A stretch of DNA of 12,217 nucleotides, from the NCBI GenBank assembly GCA_964385045.1, contig CAYLNM010000131.1, positions 1 through 12,217 of the forward strand, in the 5' to 3' direction. The translations under genes and the position numbers were made by a program. The stretch comes from CAYLNM01 sp964385045. Lineage in GTDB: Bacteria > Planctomycetota > Phycisphaerae > Phycisphaerales > SM1A02. How positions within the stretch are numbered: the stretch's first letter is position 1; each line of letters opens with the position of its first letter. Positions 1-11,296 of this stretch are shown piece by piece. The notes under the pieces were generated by a model. It was not told the DNA's origin. It worked only from the letters and a program-made list of their open reading frames with translations, and ran no database searches.

Positions 1-1
1 C

Positions 2-709
2 CCCGCCCCCCCCGTCTTCGCCGCCCGCGGCGTCACCAGGACGTACCGCGTCGGCGACGTCGACGTGCACGCTCTCCGCGGCGTCGACCTCGAGCTCCGC
101 GCCGGCGAGTTCATGGTGCTGCTCGGGCCCTCGGGCAGCGGCAAGTCGACGCTGCTCAACCTGCTCGGCGGGCTCGACGTGCCGACCCGCGGCACCGTCC
201 ACTTCGAGGACCGCGAGCTGACCACCGCGAGCGAGGCCGAGCTCACCCGCTTCCGCCGCGACCACGTGGGCTTCGTCTTCCAGTTCTACAACCTGATCCC
301 GAGCCTCACCGCCCGCGAGAACGTCGCCCTCGTCACCGAGATCGCCCGCGATCCGATGACGGCGGAGGAGGCGCTCGGGATCGTGGGCCTCGGCGACCGG
401 CTCGACCACTTCCCGGCCCAGCTCTCCGGTGGCGAGCAGCAGCGGGTCGCGATCGCCCGCGCGATCGCCAAGCGGCCCGAGGTGCTGCTCTGCGACGAGC
501 CGACCGGCGCCCTCGACGCCCGCACCGGCGTCGTCGTGCTGGAGGCGATCGAGCGGGTCAACCGCGAGCTCGGCACCACCACCGCGGTCATCACGCACAA
601 CGCGGTGATCGGCGCGATGGCGGGCCGCGTCGTCTCGATGAGCGGCGGCCGCATCGTGGAGGAGCGGGTCAACGAGCATCCGCGGCCCGCGGCGGAGCTG
701 TCCTGGTGA
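2..709 (+). CDS. ABC transporter ATP-binding protein, LolD/MacB type (5' end outside window)
   Basis: This is the cytoplasmic ATPase of a MacB/LolD-like (type VII) exporter; it hydrolyses ATP to power the FtsX-type permease encoded next. Visible motifs are Walker A GPSGSGKST (nt 125-151), the Q-loop in VFQFYNLIPSL (Gln at 281-283), the signature LSGGEQQ (422-442), Walker B plus D-loop VLLCDEPTGALD (482-517) and the switch histidine in ITHN (596-598). All catalytic residues are intact. A GTG at 65 could be called as the start, but the frame is open to the window edge and the upstream residues (VFAARGVTRTYRVGDVDVHAL) form the expected first strands of this family, so the true start lies before position 1. 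The stop TGA overlaps the next GTG start (GTGA, 706-709), which implies translational coupling. The family assignment is firm; the transported substrate is unknown. Confidence 0.95.
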   Translation, partial: PAPPVFAARGVTRTYRVGDVDVHALRGVDLELRAGEFMVLLGPSGSGKSTLLNLLGGLDVPTRGTVHFEDRELTTASEAELTRFRRDHVGFVFQFYNLIPSLTARENVALVTEIARDPMTAEEALGIVGLGDRLDHFPAQLSGGEQQRVAIARAIAKRPEVLLCDEPTGALDARTGVVVLEAIERVNRELGTTTAVITHNAVIGAMAGRVVSMSGGRIVEERVNEHPRPAAELSW

Positions 710-3126
710 GCCGCGTCCTCCGCCGCAAGCTCCGCCGCGACCTGTGGTCGCTCCGAGGGCAGCTCGCGGCCATCGTCGCGGTCATGGCCTGCGGGGTGGC
801 GACGTTCACGATGTCGCTGAGCATGATCGACTCGCTCGCCCGCACCCTCGAGGCGTACTACGCCGAGGGCCGCTTCGGGCACGTGTTCGCCACGCTCGAG
901 CGCGCCCCGCGCACGCTCGTCCGCGAGATCGCCGCCGTGCCCGGCGTGGCGTCGGTCGAGGGCCGCATCGTCGAGGGCGTGCGGCTGCGGGTGCCCGGCT
1001 TCGACGATCCGGTGACCGCCCGCGTCGTCTCGCTGGCGGACGATCCGCGGGGCGGCCTCAACCGCGTCCACCTCCGCGCCGGACGCCTGCCCGAGCGCAG
1101 CGGCCGCGGCCGCGGGGCCGGCGGCGGACCCGAGCCGCTGGTGCGCGACGCCGGGCGGACGCTCGAGGTGCTGGTCAACGCCGCGTTCGCGGAGGCCCAC
1201 GGCCTCGGCCCGGGGGACACGCTCGAGGCGGTCCTCGACGGACGGCTCCAGACGGTGCGGATCACCGGCACCGCGCTGTCGCCCGAGTTCATCTACCTGC
1301 TCGCCCCCGGCGGCCTGCTGCCCGACGACGAGCGGCACGGCGTCCTCTGGATGCACCGGGCCGAGATGGCCGCCGCCTTCGACATGGAGGGGGCGATCGA
1401 CGACCTCGTGATCCGCCTCGCCCCCGGCGCGGTCGAGGCGGACGTCATCGACGCGGTGGACGCCCTCACCGCCGAGCACGGCGGCACCGGGGCCCATCCG
1501 CGCGACGATCAGGCCTCGCACCGGTTCATCGCCAACGAGCTCGAGGAGCTCGAGGGCGCCGCGACCGTGGTCCCGGTGATCTTCCTCGTCGTCGCCGCGT
1601 CCCTGCTGAACATCGTCCTCGCCCGGCTCGTCGCGGTGCAGCGGGAGCAGGTGGCGGTGATGCGGGCCCTCGGCCGCACGCGGTCGGAGATCGGCCGCCA
1701 CTACCTCGGCCTCGCCCTGGCGGTGGGCGGCCTGGCGGGAGCGGTCGGCATCGCGGGCGGGGCGTGGCTCGGCCGCGGCATGACCGCGATGTACGCGGAG
1801 TTCTTCCGCTTCCCCGAGTTCGCCTACCGCCTCGATCCCGCGATCGCCCTGCTCGGCCTCGCGGTCGCACTCGCCGCCGCGGCCCTCGCGGTCGTCCACG
1901 CGGTCCGCGAGGCCATGCGGCTCGCCCCCGCCGAGGCGATGCGGCCCCGGCCGCCGGCGAGCTTCCGCCCCACCGTGCTCGCGCGGGCCGGGCTGCACCG
2001 CATCCTGCCGCCTGCCGGCCGCATGGTGCTGCGTCACCTCGAGCGGCACCCCCTCCGCGCCGCCGCGTCGGCGGCCGGGATCGCCCTCGCGACCGCGGTG
2101 ATGGTGGTGGGCGGGTCGATCCAGGACGCGGTGGAGGCGGTGATCGAGCGGCAGTTCACGCTCGTGCAGCGCTACGACGTCGACGTCGTCTTCGCCGACG
2201 AGACCGACGCGGCGTTCCGCGGGAGCCTCGCCGCCCTGCCGGGCGTGATGCGGGTGGACGCCTACCGCGCGGTGCCGGTGCGGATGCGGGCGGGGGCGGC
2301 CCACGAGCGCACGAGCATCCTCGGGCTGGAGCGCTCGGACGGGCTGCACCAGCTGCTGGACGTCGACGGCCGCTCGGTCGCGCTGCCGGTCGAGGGCCTC
2401 GTCCTGTCGGCGTCGCTCGCGGGCGAGCTCGGCGTGCGTCCCGGGGACGTGGTGCGGGTGGAGGTCCTCGAGGGCGAGCGGGAGCGGTTCGACGCCCTCG
2501 TCGCGGGCACGGTGCGCGACCTGACCGGGCAGACCGCGTACGCCCGGGCGGCCGTGCTCGGGGCGTGGATCCGCGAGCCGCACGCGGCGGGCGGGGCGTG
2601 GCTGAGCGTGGACGCGACGACCCGCGGCCGGGTGCTCGAGGAGCTGCGGGAGATGCCCCGGGTCATGGGCGTGGGGCTCACCGAGGCGACCCGGGCGAGC
2701 TTCCGCGAGACGATCGGCCGCAGCCTCGGCATCATGCACGCGGTGCTGGTGGCCTTCTCGATCGTGATCGGATTCGGCGTCGTCTACAACGCCGCCCGCA
2801 TCTCGCTGTCCGAGCGCCGCCGCGACCTCGCGACGCTGCGCGTGATCGGCTTCTCGACGCCCGAGATCGCGGCGATCCAGCTCGGCGAGCTCGCGGTGCT
2901 CACGATCCTCGCGATCCCGGCCGGCCTCGTGATCGGCACCGGCCTCGCGTGGGCGGCGAGCGTGGCCACGGAGTCGGAGCTCTTCCGGCTGCCGTTCGAG
3001 ATCGACCGGTCGACCTACGGGACCGCGATCCTGGTGACGGTGCTGTCGGCGGCGATCAGCGCGGTGATCGTGCGGCGGCGGCTGGGACGGCTCGACCTCG
3101 TGTCGGTGCTGAAGTCGCGGGAGTAG
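706..3126 (+). CDS. ABC transporter permease with two FtsX modules
   Basis: This 806-residue inner-membrane protein is the permease partner of the upstream ATPase. Hydrophobic segments are seen near residues 20-40, 286-308, 334-356, 378-400, 453-472, 679-698, 727-752 and 772-790, giving about eight helices. Two extracytoplasmic domains (about 41-285 and 473-678) each sit between a first helix and a three-helix FtsX bundle. Each bundle has the usual cytoplasmic coupling stretch: REQVAVMRALGRTRSEI (313-329) and RRDLATLRVIGFSTPEI (705-721). This is a tandem duplication of the four-helix MacB/FtsX plan in one chain, as in other long FtsX-family permeases, so it may act as a monomer with two ATPase subunits (inference). 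A short Gly/Arg-rich stretch lies at 131-142 in the first outer domain. The start is a GTG inside the stop of the ATPase gene. Export of a lipid, lipoprotein or small hydrophobic compound is possible; the sequence does not decide. Confidence 0.93.
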   Translation: MSRVLRRKLRRDLWSLRGQLAAIVAVMACGVATFTMSLSMIDSLARTLEAYYAEGRFGHVFATLERAPRTLVREIAAVPGVASVEGRIVEGVRLRVPGFDDPVTARVVSLADDPRGGLNRVHLRAGRLPERSGRGRGAGGGPEPLVRDAGRTLEVLVNAAFAEAHGLGPGDTLEAVLDGRLQTVRITGTALSPEFIYLLAPGGLLPDDERHGVLWMHRAEMAAAFDMEGAIDDLVIRLAPGAVEADVIDAVDALTAEHGGTGAHPRDDQASHRFIANELEELEGAATVVPVIFLVVAASLLNIVLARLVAVQREQVAVMRALGRTRSEIGRHYLGLALAVGGLAGAVGIAGGAWLGRGMTAMYAEFFRFPEFAYRLDPAIALLGLAVALAAAALAVVHAVREAMRLAPAEAMRPRPPASFRPTVLARAGLHRILPPAGRMVLRHLERHPLRAAASAAGIALATAVMVVGGSIQDAVEAVIERQFTLVQRYDVDVVFADETDAAFRGSLAALPGVMRVDAYRAVPVRMRAGAAHERTSILGLERSDGLHQLLDVDGRSVALPVEGLVLSASLAGELGVRPGDVVRVEVLEGERERFDALVAGTVRDLTGQTAYARAAVLGAWIREPHAAGGAWLSVDATTRGRVLEELREMPRVMGVGLTEATRASFRETIGRSLGIMHAVLVAFSIVIGFGVVYNAARISLSERRRDLATLRVIGFSTPEIAAIQLGELAVLTILAIPAGLVIGTGLAWAASVATESELFRLPFEIDRSTYGTAILVTVLSAAISAVIVRRRLGRLDLVSVLKSRE

Positions 3127-3224
3127 GCTGCGGCGCCGCGTGCGGTCCGGCGGGTCGCGCCGGGGCGGCGCACGGGCACGCGACGCCGGCGGGCCCCGGG
3201 CGGGCCCGTCACGGGAGCGAGCGG
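3127..3224 (+). other. Gap between permease and adaptor genes, with GC hairpins
   Basis: This 98-base gap has no ORF of its own. It contains a 10-bp palindrome GCGGCGCCGC (3130-3139) just after the permease stop and a short hairpin made of two GGGCCC copies (3191-3196 and 3202-3207) with a five-base loop. No T-run follows either, so they are weak as terminators. They could modulate read-through from permease to adaptor, but GC-rich DNA forms such structures by chance. No convincing -35/-10 promoter pair is seen. Confidence 0.3.
3213..3217 (+). promoter_or_regulatory. Ribosome binding site of the adaptor gene
   Basis: GGGAG lies seven bases before the ATG at 3225. It is the clearest Shine-Dalgarno-like sequence in the window and supports this start over the much longer open frame that continues upstream through the permease gene. 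Confidence 0.55.
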
Positions 3225-4550
3225 ATGGGTGAGCGACGATCGGACGGCCTCGGACGACGGATGCTGCGCGGGGGCGGCGGACTCGCCGTGCTCGGCGGGG
3301 TCGCGGTGGCGGCGTGGCTCGCGCTGCAGCCCGAGCCGGTCCCGGTCGACGTGGCCGAGGTCGCCCGCGGCCCGATGCGGGTGACGGTCGACGAGGAGGG
3401 CCGCACCCGCATCCGCGAGCGCTACGTGGTCTCGAGTCCGCTGCCGGGCCGCACCGCCCGGATCACCCTCGATCCCGGCGACCCGGTGACGGCGGGCGAG
3501 ACGGTGCTGGCGGTGATCGACCCCCGGGCGCCCTCGCTGCTCGATCCCCGCGAGCGGGCGGCGGCCGAGGCGCGGGTGCGGGCGGCGGAGGCGGCCCTGC
3601 GGCGGGCGGGGGCCGCGCTCGAGCAGGCGCGGGCGTCGTACGACTTCGCCGAGAACGAGCGCGCCCGCGTGCGGGAGGCGGCGGCGGCCGGGGCGGCGAT
3701 GGCCCGCGAGGTCGACGCGGCGGAGTCCGACCTGCGCGAGACCCGGGAGGCCTTCCGCGGGGCGCGGTTCGCCGAGGAGATCGCGCGCTTCGAGCTCGAG
3801 CAGGCCCGGGCGGCGCTGGCGTTCTCGGGCGGGTCCGCGGTGGGCGCGGCGGGCGCGGCGGGCGCGATCGACGGCGGCGCCGCGGCCGACGCGAGATCGC
3901 CGGGCGACGACCCCGAGGACCGGCTCGTCATCCGCTCGCCCATCGACGGGGCGGTTCTCCGCGTGATGCAGGAGAGCGCGGCGGTCGTGGCGCCCGGCAC
4001 CCCGCTGCTGGAGATCGGCGACCCGTCGGATCTCGAGCTCGTGATCGACGTGCTCTCGGCCGACGCGGTGCGCATCGAGCCCGGCGCCGAGGTGATCGTC
4101 GAGGCGTGGGGCGGGCCCGAGGCGCTCGCCGCGATCGTCCGGACCGTCGAGCCCTCGGCCTTCACCGAGATCTCGGCCCTCGGGATCGAGGAGCAGCGGG
4201 TCAACGTGGTCGCGGACCTGCGGTCGCCGGCGGCCGAGCGGGCCGCGCTCGGCGACGGCTACCGGGTCGAGGCCCGCATCGTCACCTGGGAGTCGGGCGA
4301 CGTGGTGCAGGTGCCGACCGGCGCGGTCTTCCGGCCCGTCGGCGGCGTGGAGGAGGCGGGGAGCGAGCGCGGATGGGCGGTGTACGTGGTCGAGGACGGT
4401 CATGCCCGTCGGCGCGAGGTCACGCTCGGCCGCCGCACCTGGCGGACGGCCGAGGTCACGGGGGGGCTCGAGCCCGGCGACCGCGTCGTCGTGCATCCGT
4501 CGGACCGGCTGGCCGACGGGGTGGTGGTGCGGGTGCGGAACAGCGGCTGA
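3225..4550 (+). CDS. HlyD-family membrane fusion protein (periplasmic adaptor)
   Basis: This 441-residue periplasmic adaptor probably links the inner-membrane permease to an outer-membrane channel. It has a basic N-terminus and one signal anchor (residues 19-36), then the first lipoyl half (68-100, with GRTARITLDPGDPV), an Ala/Glu/Arg-rich coiled-coil hairpin (about 108-198), the second lipoyl half (234-266, IRSPIDGAVLRV and APGTPLLEIGDP), a beta-barrel (270-355) and a membrane-proximal domain (360-438, ending GLEPGDRVVVHPSD). This order is that of RND/MacA-type adaptors. A Gly/Ala-rich, then acidic, low-complexity stretch (201-231) sits between the hairpin and the second lipoyl half. There is no N-terminal lipobox, so it is anchored by the helix. 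The ATG was chosen because the signal anchor follows it directly and GGGAG precedes it; the frame is open upstream only as a shadow of the permease gene. No TolC-like gene is in the window. Confidence 0.92.
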   Translation: MGERRSDGLGRRMLRGGGGLAVLGGVAVAAWLALQPEPVPVDVAEVARGPMRVTVDEEGRTRIRERYVVSSPLPGRTARITLDPGDPVTAGETVLAVIDPRAPSLLDPRERAAAEARVRAAEAALRRAGAALEQARASYDFAENERARVREAAAAGAAMAREVDAAESDLRETREAFRGARFAEEIARFELEQARAALAFSGGSAVGAAGAAGAIDGGAAADARSPGDDPEDRLVIRSPIDGAVLRVMQESAAVVAPGTPLLEIGDPSDLELVIDVLSADAVRIEPGAEVIVEAWGGPEALAAIVRTVEPSAFTEISALGIEEQRVNVVADLRSPAAERAALGDGYRVEARIVTWESGDVVQVPTGAVFRPVGGVEEAGSERGWAVYVVEDGHARRREVTLGRRTWRTAEVTGGLEPGDRVVVHPSDRLADGVVVRVRNSG

Positions 4551-4560
4551 TCGTGACCCG

Positions 4561-4631
4561 GGTTCGCGGCAGGGAGCCGGCGACCCGTGCCGCACCGCCC
4601 AGGGCCGCCCACGGCCGCGCTGCCGCGAGCC
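4561..4631 (+). terminator. Candidate terminator between convergent operons
   Basis: The 102-base convergent gap holds an inverted repeat: GGTTCGCGGCAG (4561-4572) pairs with CTGCCGCGAGCC (4620-4631), twelve pairs with one U-G wobble in the + strand RNA, around a 47-base GC-rich loop. It begins 10 bases after the adaptor stop and ends 21 bases before the kinase stop on the other strand. No T-run follows, so simple intrinsic termination is uncertain. In the - strand RNA the wobble becomes an A-C mismatch, so it suits the exporter operon better. Confidence 0.4.
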
Positions 4632-4652
4632 GAGGTCGAGCCGACCCCCCGG

Positions 4653-8150
<3,498 letters not shown>

Positions 8151-8190
8151 CAGTCAGTCGCGGGCGCTCGGCGGCCGGCGACCGGATCGT

Positions 8191-11106
8191 CTATGCGGCC
8201 TCGGCGGGACGCGGTCCCTCCGCCTCGCCGGCGTCGTGGCCGTGGGTGCGCTCGGCGATCGCCGCGACGAGCGCGGCGCGATCGATCGGCTTGGTGAGAT
8301 GCTCGTCGCAGCCCGCCTCGAGCGACCGATCGCGGTCCCCCGCCATCGCGTGGGCGGTGAGGGCGAGGATGGGCAGGACGTGGCCGGCCGCCCGCAGCTC
8401 GCGCACCGCGCCGTAGCCGTCGAGCACCGGCATCTGGACGTCCATGAGCACCAGGTCGAACGGGCGTCCCGACGCCTCGGCCGCCTCCACCGCGTCGACC
8501 GCCTGTCGGCCGTCGTCCACGATCACGGCCTCGGCCCCCGCCTTGCGGAGGTGGAAGCCGATGAGCCGCTGGTTGTCCGGCCCGTCCTCGGCGAGCAGGA
8601 TCCGCCGGCCGGCGAGCGGTCCCTCGCCGGCGCCGCCGACGGATCGCGGGGCCGGCACCGGCGCCGCGCGGTCGGCCGGGCGTCCTGCCGCCGCGGTCCC
8701 CGCCACCACGTCGGCCGCCCCGTCGGCGACCGGGCACGGGTCCTCGGCGTGCCCCCCCGCCGCGATCTCCGCCTCGGCCTCGGCGGGGGCGAGGCGGCGG
8801 GCGTCGACCCGTCCCGCATCGATCTCCACCGTGAACGTGCTGCCCTCGCCGAGCCCGGTCTCCACGTCGAGCCGGCCGCCGAGGGCCTCGGCGAGCGAGC
8901 GCGAGATGCGCAGGCCGAGTCCGGTGCCGCCGAAGCGGCGGCTGGTGGACGTGTCGGCCTGGGCGAAGGCCTCGAAGGCCTGTCCGGCCTGCTCGGGCGT
9001 CATCCCGATGCCGGTGTCCCGCACCCGGACGACGAGCCGGCCACCGACCTCCCCCGGGACCGGATGCTCCTCGACGAAGGCGAGGTGCACCGCGACCTCG
9101 CCCGTCTCGGTGAACTTGATCGCGTTGCCGACGAGATTCGTGAGGATCTGCCGCATCCGCACCGGGTCGGTCGCGATCTCGGCCGGCAGCGGCCCCTCGA
9201 CCTCGACCCGCAGCCCGAGCCCCTTGCCCTCGGCCCGCGGCCGGAGCAGGTGTACCACGTCCCCCACGAGCGTCGCGGGCCGCACGGGGAGGCGCTCGAC
9301 CGTCAGCCGGCCCGCCTCGATCTTCGAGAGGTCCAGGATGTCGTTGAGGATCGCGAGCAGCTGGTGCCCGTTGCGGCGGATCGTGTCGATCGCGTCCCGC
9401 TGACGGCGCCGGCCGGCCTCGTCGCCGGGAGCCTCCTCGAGCATGTCGGCGAAGCCGAGGATCGCCGTCATCGGCGTGCGGATCTCGTGGCTCATGTTGG
9501 CGAGGAACTCGCTCTTGGCGAGGTTCGCCGCCTCGGCGTGGTCGCGGGCCCGCTCGAGCTCCTCGGCCACGTGCTGCAGCTCGGTGACGTCCTGGTAGGA
9601 GCCGATGACCCCGATCGTCGCCCCCTCGGCGTCGCGGAGCGGCCGGTAGGCGGTGTGCCGCCAGCCGATGACGCCGTCCGGCCGCGTCCACGGCTCGACG
9701 ACGTCCGGACTCGTCTCCGCGCCCGCGAGGATCTGGTGATCGCGTTCACGTCGCCGACCCCGCTCCTCCGGGTCGAGGTCGAGGTCGCGGTCGGTGAGGC
9801 CGACCAGCGGATGATCGCCGCAGTCCTTCCGGAAGGCGTCGTTGGCTCCGAGGTACCGTCCCGCCGCGTCCTTCCAGAAGATCCGCACCGGGACGAGGTC
9901 GATGATGGCGTTGAGCAGCGCCGTGGTCTCGCGGGCCTCGAGCACCGCCCGGTGCATGCGGTCGACGTCCACGTGCAGGCCGATCATGCGCACCGGCTGT
10001 CCCGCGGCGTCGCGGGCGATCACGCGGCCGCTGGTGCGGATCCACGTCCAGCGGCCCTCGTGACCACCGAAGCGGAACTCGACCTCGAAGGACTCGTCCT
10101 CGGCGAGCGATCGGTCGAGACGGCGGTGCAGCTCGGGGGCGTCGTCGGGGTGCACGCGGCTCATGAACCAGTCGATGTCGACCGGCCCGCAGGGCTCCGG
10201 CTCGTCGATCATGCGGTGCATGTAGGCGGTGGTGCGCACGGTGCCCGAGGGCACGTCCCAGTCCCACATGCCGGCCTGCGCCGACTCGAGCACGAGGTCG
10301 AGCAGGTCGGCCCGCTCGCGTCCGGCGGTGACGTCGCGCTCGATCACGACCCAGCCCGAGCGGGTGCCGTCGGCCGCGTGCACGGGCCGGGCCCGCACGT
10401 CGACCCAGCGCCGCCGGTCGTCGAGCGTCCGCTGGGGAAGCGTCTCGTAGAAGGTCGCCCCCCCGGCCAGCTCGGCCGCGAGGCGGGCCGCGGTGTCCTC
10501 GTCGAGGTCGAAGCCCGAGGCGGGGCCGAAGGCCTCGTGGCCGCGCAGCTCGTCGATGCGGCGGCCCGCGCGGGCCGTGGCCACGCGGTTGACCCACTCG
10601 ATGCGGCCGTCGGCGTCGAGGAGGCGGACGGCGTCGTCGGAGGCGTCGATCGCGGTGGAGAGGCGCCGGAGCTCGGCGCGGGCCGCGGCGAGGGCGGCGG
10701 GAAGGTGGCCGTCGCCGTCGACGACCGAGGGGGTATCGGCGGGTGCTCCGGGCGCCGCGTCGTCCGCGTCCGGCCTCGGCTCGTCTCCCGCAGGCGACGT
10801 GCCACTCGACCGCGGCCGGGCCGCCAGCGTCGCGCCGGCGGTGCCGGCCGCCCCCAGCAGGACGCCGGCGCCGAGGGCGGCGACGACGGTCGCGGGGGCC
10901 CCGAGCAGGATGGCGGCGGGGATCGCTCCCGCGGTCAGGGCGACCGAGGTGATCGGGAACCGGGGGCGGAGGATCCGCGGCGTCGCCGCGCGCGATCCCC
11001 CGATTCCCTCCGCCGGGCTGTCCCTGCCGGGTCGGAGCATGTCGGCGGGATCGACGCACCGGGCGGTGGGGTTGACCGGGAGTCGGCCCGGACCGGCCCG
11101 GGGCAT
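8191..11106 (-). CDS. Membrane-anchored hybrid histidine kinase, three PAS domains plus receiver
   Basis: With the ATG at 11106 this is a 971-residue sensor kinase. A hydrophobic stretch at residues 51-95 likely makes two tight helices (a hairpin anchor) with no real periplasmic domain. Then PAS1 (150-256), PAS2 of the WDW/VHPDD type (271-381), PAS3 with IFWKD (396-511), a short coil, HisKA with SHEIRTPMTAILGFADML (His540), HATPase with Asn661, DTGIG (697-701) and GGTGLGL (726-732), an Ala-rich linker, and a receiver with Glu840/Asp841, acceptor Asp889 in VLMDVQMPVLDG, Thr917 and Lys939. All catalytic residues are present. PAS2, kinase core and receiver closely match the next gene, so the two are paralogues. 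Start choice is uncertain: a GTG at 11238 adds 44 residues of poor coding character, and an ATG at 11040 removes 22; none has a Shine-Dalgarno sequence. High GC at third positions back to 11106 favours this start. Confidence 0.93.
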   Translation of the reverse strand: MPRAGPGRLPVNPTARCVDPADMLRPGRDSPAEGIGGSRAATPRILRPRFPITSVALTAGAIPAAILLGAPATVVAALGAGVLLGAAGTAGATLAARPRSSGTSPAGDEPRPDADDAAPGAPADTPSVVDGDGHLPAALAAARAELRRLSTAIDASDDAVRLLDADGRIEWVNRVATARAGRRIDELRGHEAFGPASGFDLDEDTAARLAAELAGGATFYETLPQRTLDDRRRWVDVRARPVHAADGTRSGWVVIERDVTAGRERADLLDLVLESAQAGMWDWDVPSGTVRTTAYMHRMIDEPEPCGPVDIDWFMSRVHPDDAPELHRRLDRSLAEDESFEVEFRFGGHEGRWTWIRTSGRVIARDAAGQPVRMIGLHVDVDRMHRAVLEARETTALLNAIIDLVPVRIFWKDAAGRYLGANDAFRKDCGDHPLVGLTDRDLDLDPEERGRRRERDHQILAGAETSPDVVEPWTRPDGVIGWRHTAYRPLRDAEGATIGVIGSYQDVTELQHVAEELERARDHAEAANLAKSEFLANMSHEIRTPMTAILGFADMLEEAPGDEAGRRRQRDAIDTIRRNGHQLLAILNDILDLSKIEAGRLTVERLPVRPATLVGDVVHLLRPRAEGKGLGLRVEVEGPLPAEIATDPVRMRQILTNLVGNAIKFTETGEVAVHLAFVEEHPVPGEVGGRLVVRVRDTGIGMTPEQAGQAFEAFAQADTSTSRRFGGTGLGLRISRSLAEALGGRLDVETGLGEGSTFTVEIDAGRVDARRLAPAEAEAEIAAGGHAEDPCPVADGAADVVAGTAAAGRPADRAAPVPAPRSVGGAGEGPLAGRRILLAEDGPDNQRLIGFHLRKAGAEAVIVDDGRQAVDAVEAAEASGRPFDLVLMDVQMPVLDGYGAVRELRAAGHVLPILALTAHAMAGDRDRSLEAGCDEHLTKPIDRAALVAAIAERTHGHDAGEAEGPRPAEAA

Positions 11107-11223
11107 CCGTCCGTCGCGGCTGGCGGATGAATCGGACGGTTCGGCGACCGTCGGCGGGCACGGACTGCGCGGTCTCGGGGGTCCGGCCCGCGTCGCGGTC
11201 CCGAGCGCGGCGCCCGGCCGCCG

Positions 11224-11248
11224 CCCCGGAGGGGCCACCCCGGAGGGG
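11224..11248 (-). repeat. Paired 11-bp direct repeats CCCCGGAGGGG
   Basis: Two identical copies of CCCCGGAGGGG (11224-11234 and 11238-11248) start 14 bases apart. Each copy is itself a CCCC...GGGG inverted repeat around GGA. They lie about 120-140 bases upstream of the chosen start of the three-PAS kinase. They could be a double protein-binding site, or chance in GC-rich DNA. Confidence 0.4.
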
Positions 11249-11265
11249 GGTCGGCCGCGGTCGGT

Positions 11266-11293
11266 CGCCGGCCGACGCGCGACGCGGCCGGCG
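11266..11293 (-). terminator. Hairpin directly after the hydrolase stop
   Basis: A perfect 9-bp GC-rich stem (11266-11274 with 11285-11293, ten-base loop) begins three bases past the hydrolase stop codon. A second perfect 8-bp stem (11250-11257 with 11269-11276) shares bases with it, so only one can form at a time. No T-run follows on the - strand; the six bases after the second stem are C in the transcript. It may slow or partly end transcription before the kinase genes. Confidence 0.35.
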
Positions 11294-11296
11294 GGC

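Larger units (their letters stand above)
11107..11296 (-). other. Leader/intergenic region between hydrolase and kinase genes
   Basis: This 190-base stretch separates the hydrolase stop from the chosen kinase start. It holds two overlapping hairpins near the hydrolase stop, a pair of 11-bp direct repeats, and a small inverted repeat GACGGT/ACCGTC (11135-11140, 11147-11152). The slightly AT-richer patch around 11126-11142 is the only place that might hold a promoter, but no clear -35/-10 pair is seen. If the GTG at 11238 is the real kinase start, most of this stretch is coding. Confidence 0.4.

Noticed and set aside
65..709. GTG at 65 as the start of the ATPase gene
   Set aside because: The frame continues open to the window edge and encodes the conserved first strands of the ABC domain, so the gene is partial and begins outside the window.
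286..2739. An 817-codon open frame on the - strand opposite the ATPase and permease genes
   Set aside because: It is rich in His, Arg, Gly, Pro and Ala with no recognisable domain, and it lies opposite genes with clear motifs. In very GC-rich DNA the antisense frames rarely contain stops.
744..3224. Upstream extension of the adaptor reading frame across the permease gene
   Set aside because: The translation before the ATG at 3225 is Arg/Pro/Gly-rich with no domain, while the permease frame over the same bases is clearly real. It is open by composition only.
3015..4595. A 526-codon - strand frame opposite the adaptor gene
   Set aside because: Composition is Arg/His/Gly-rich shadow sequence with no motif, and the + strand frame has a full HlyD architecture.
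9765..9790. GAGGTC-like short repeats as a regulatory element
   Set aside because: They encode the alternating Asp/Leu/Asp residues of the third PAS domain of the kinase and are explained by coding.
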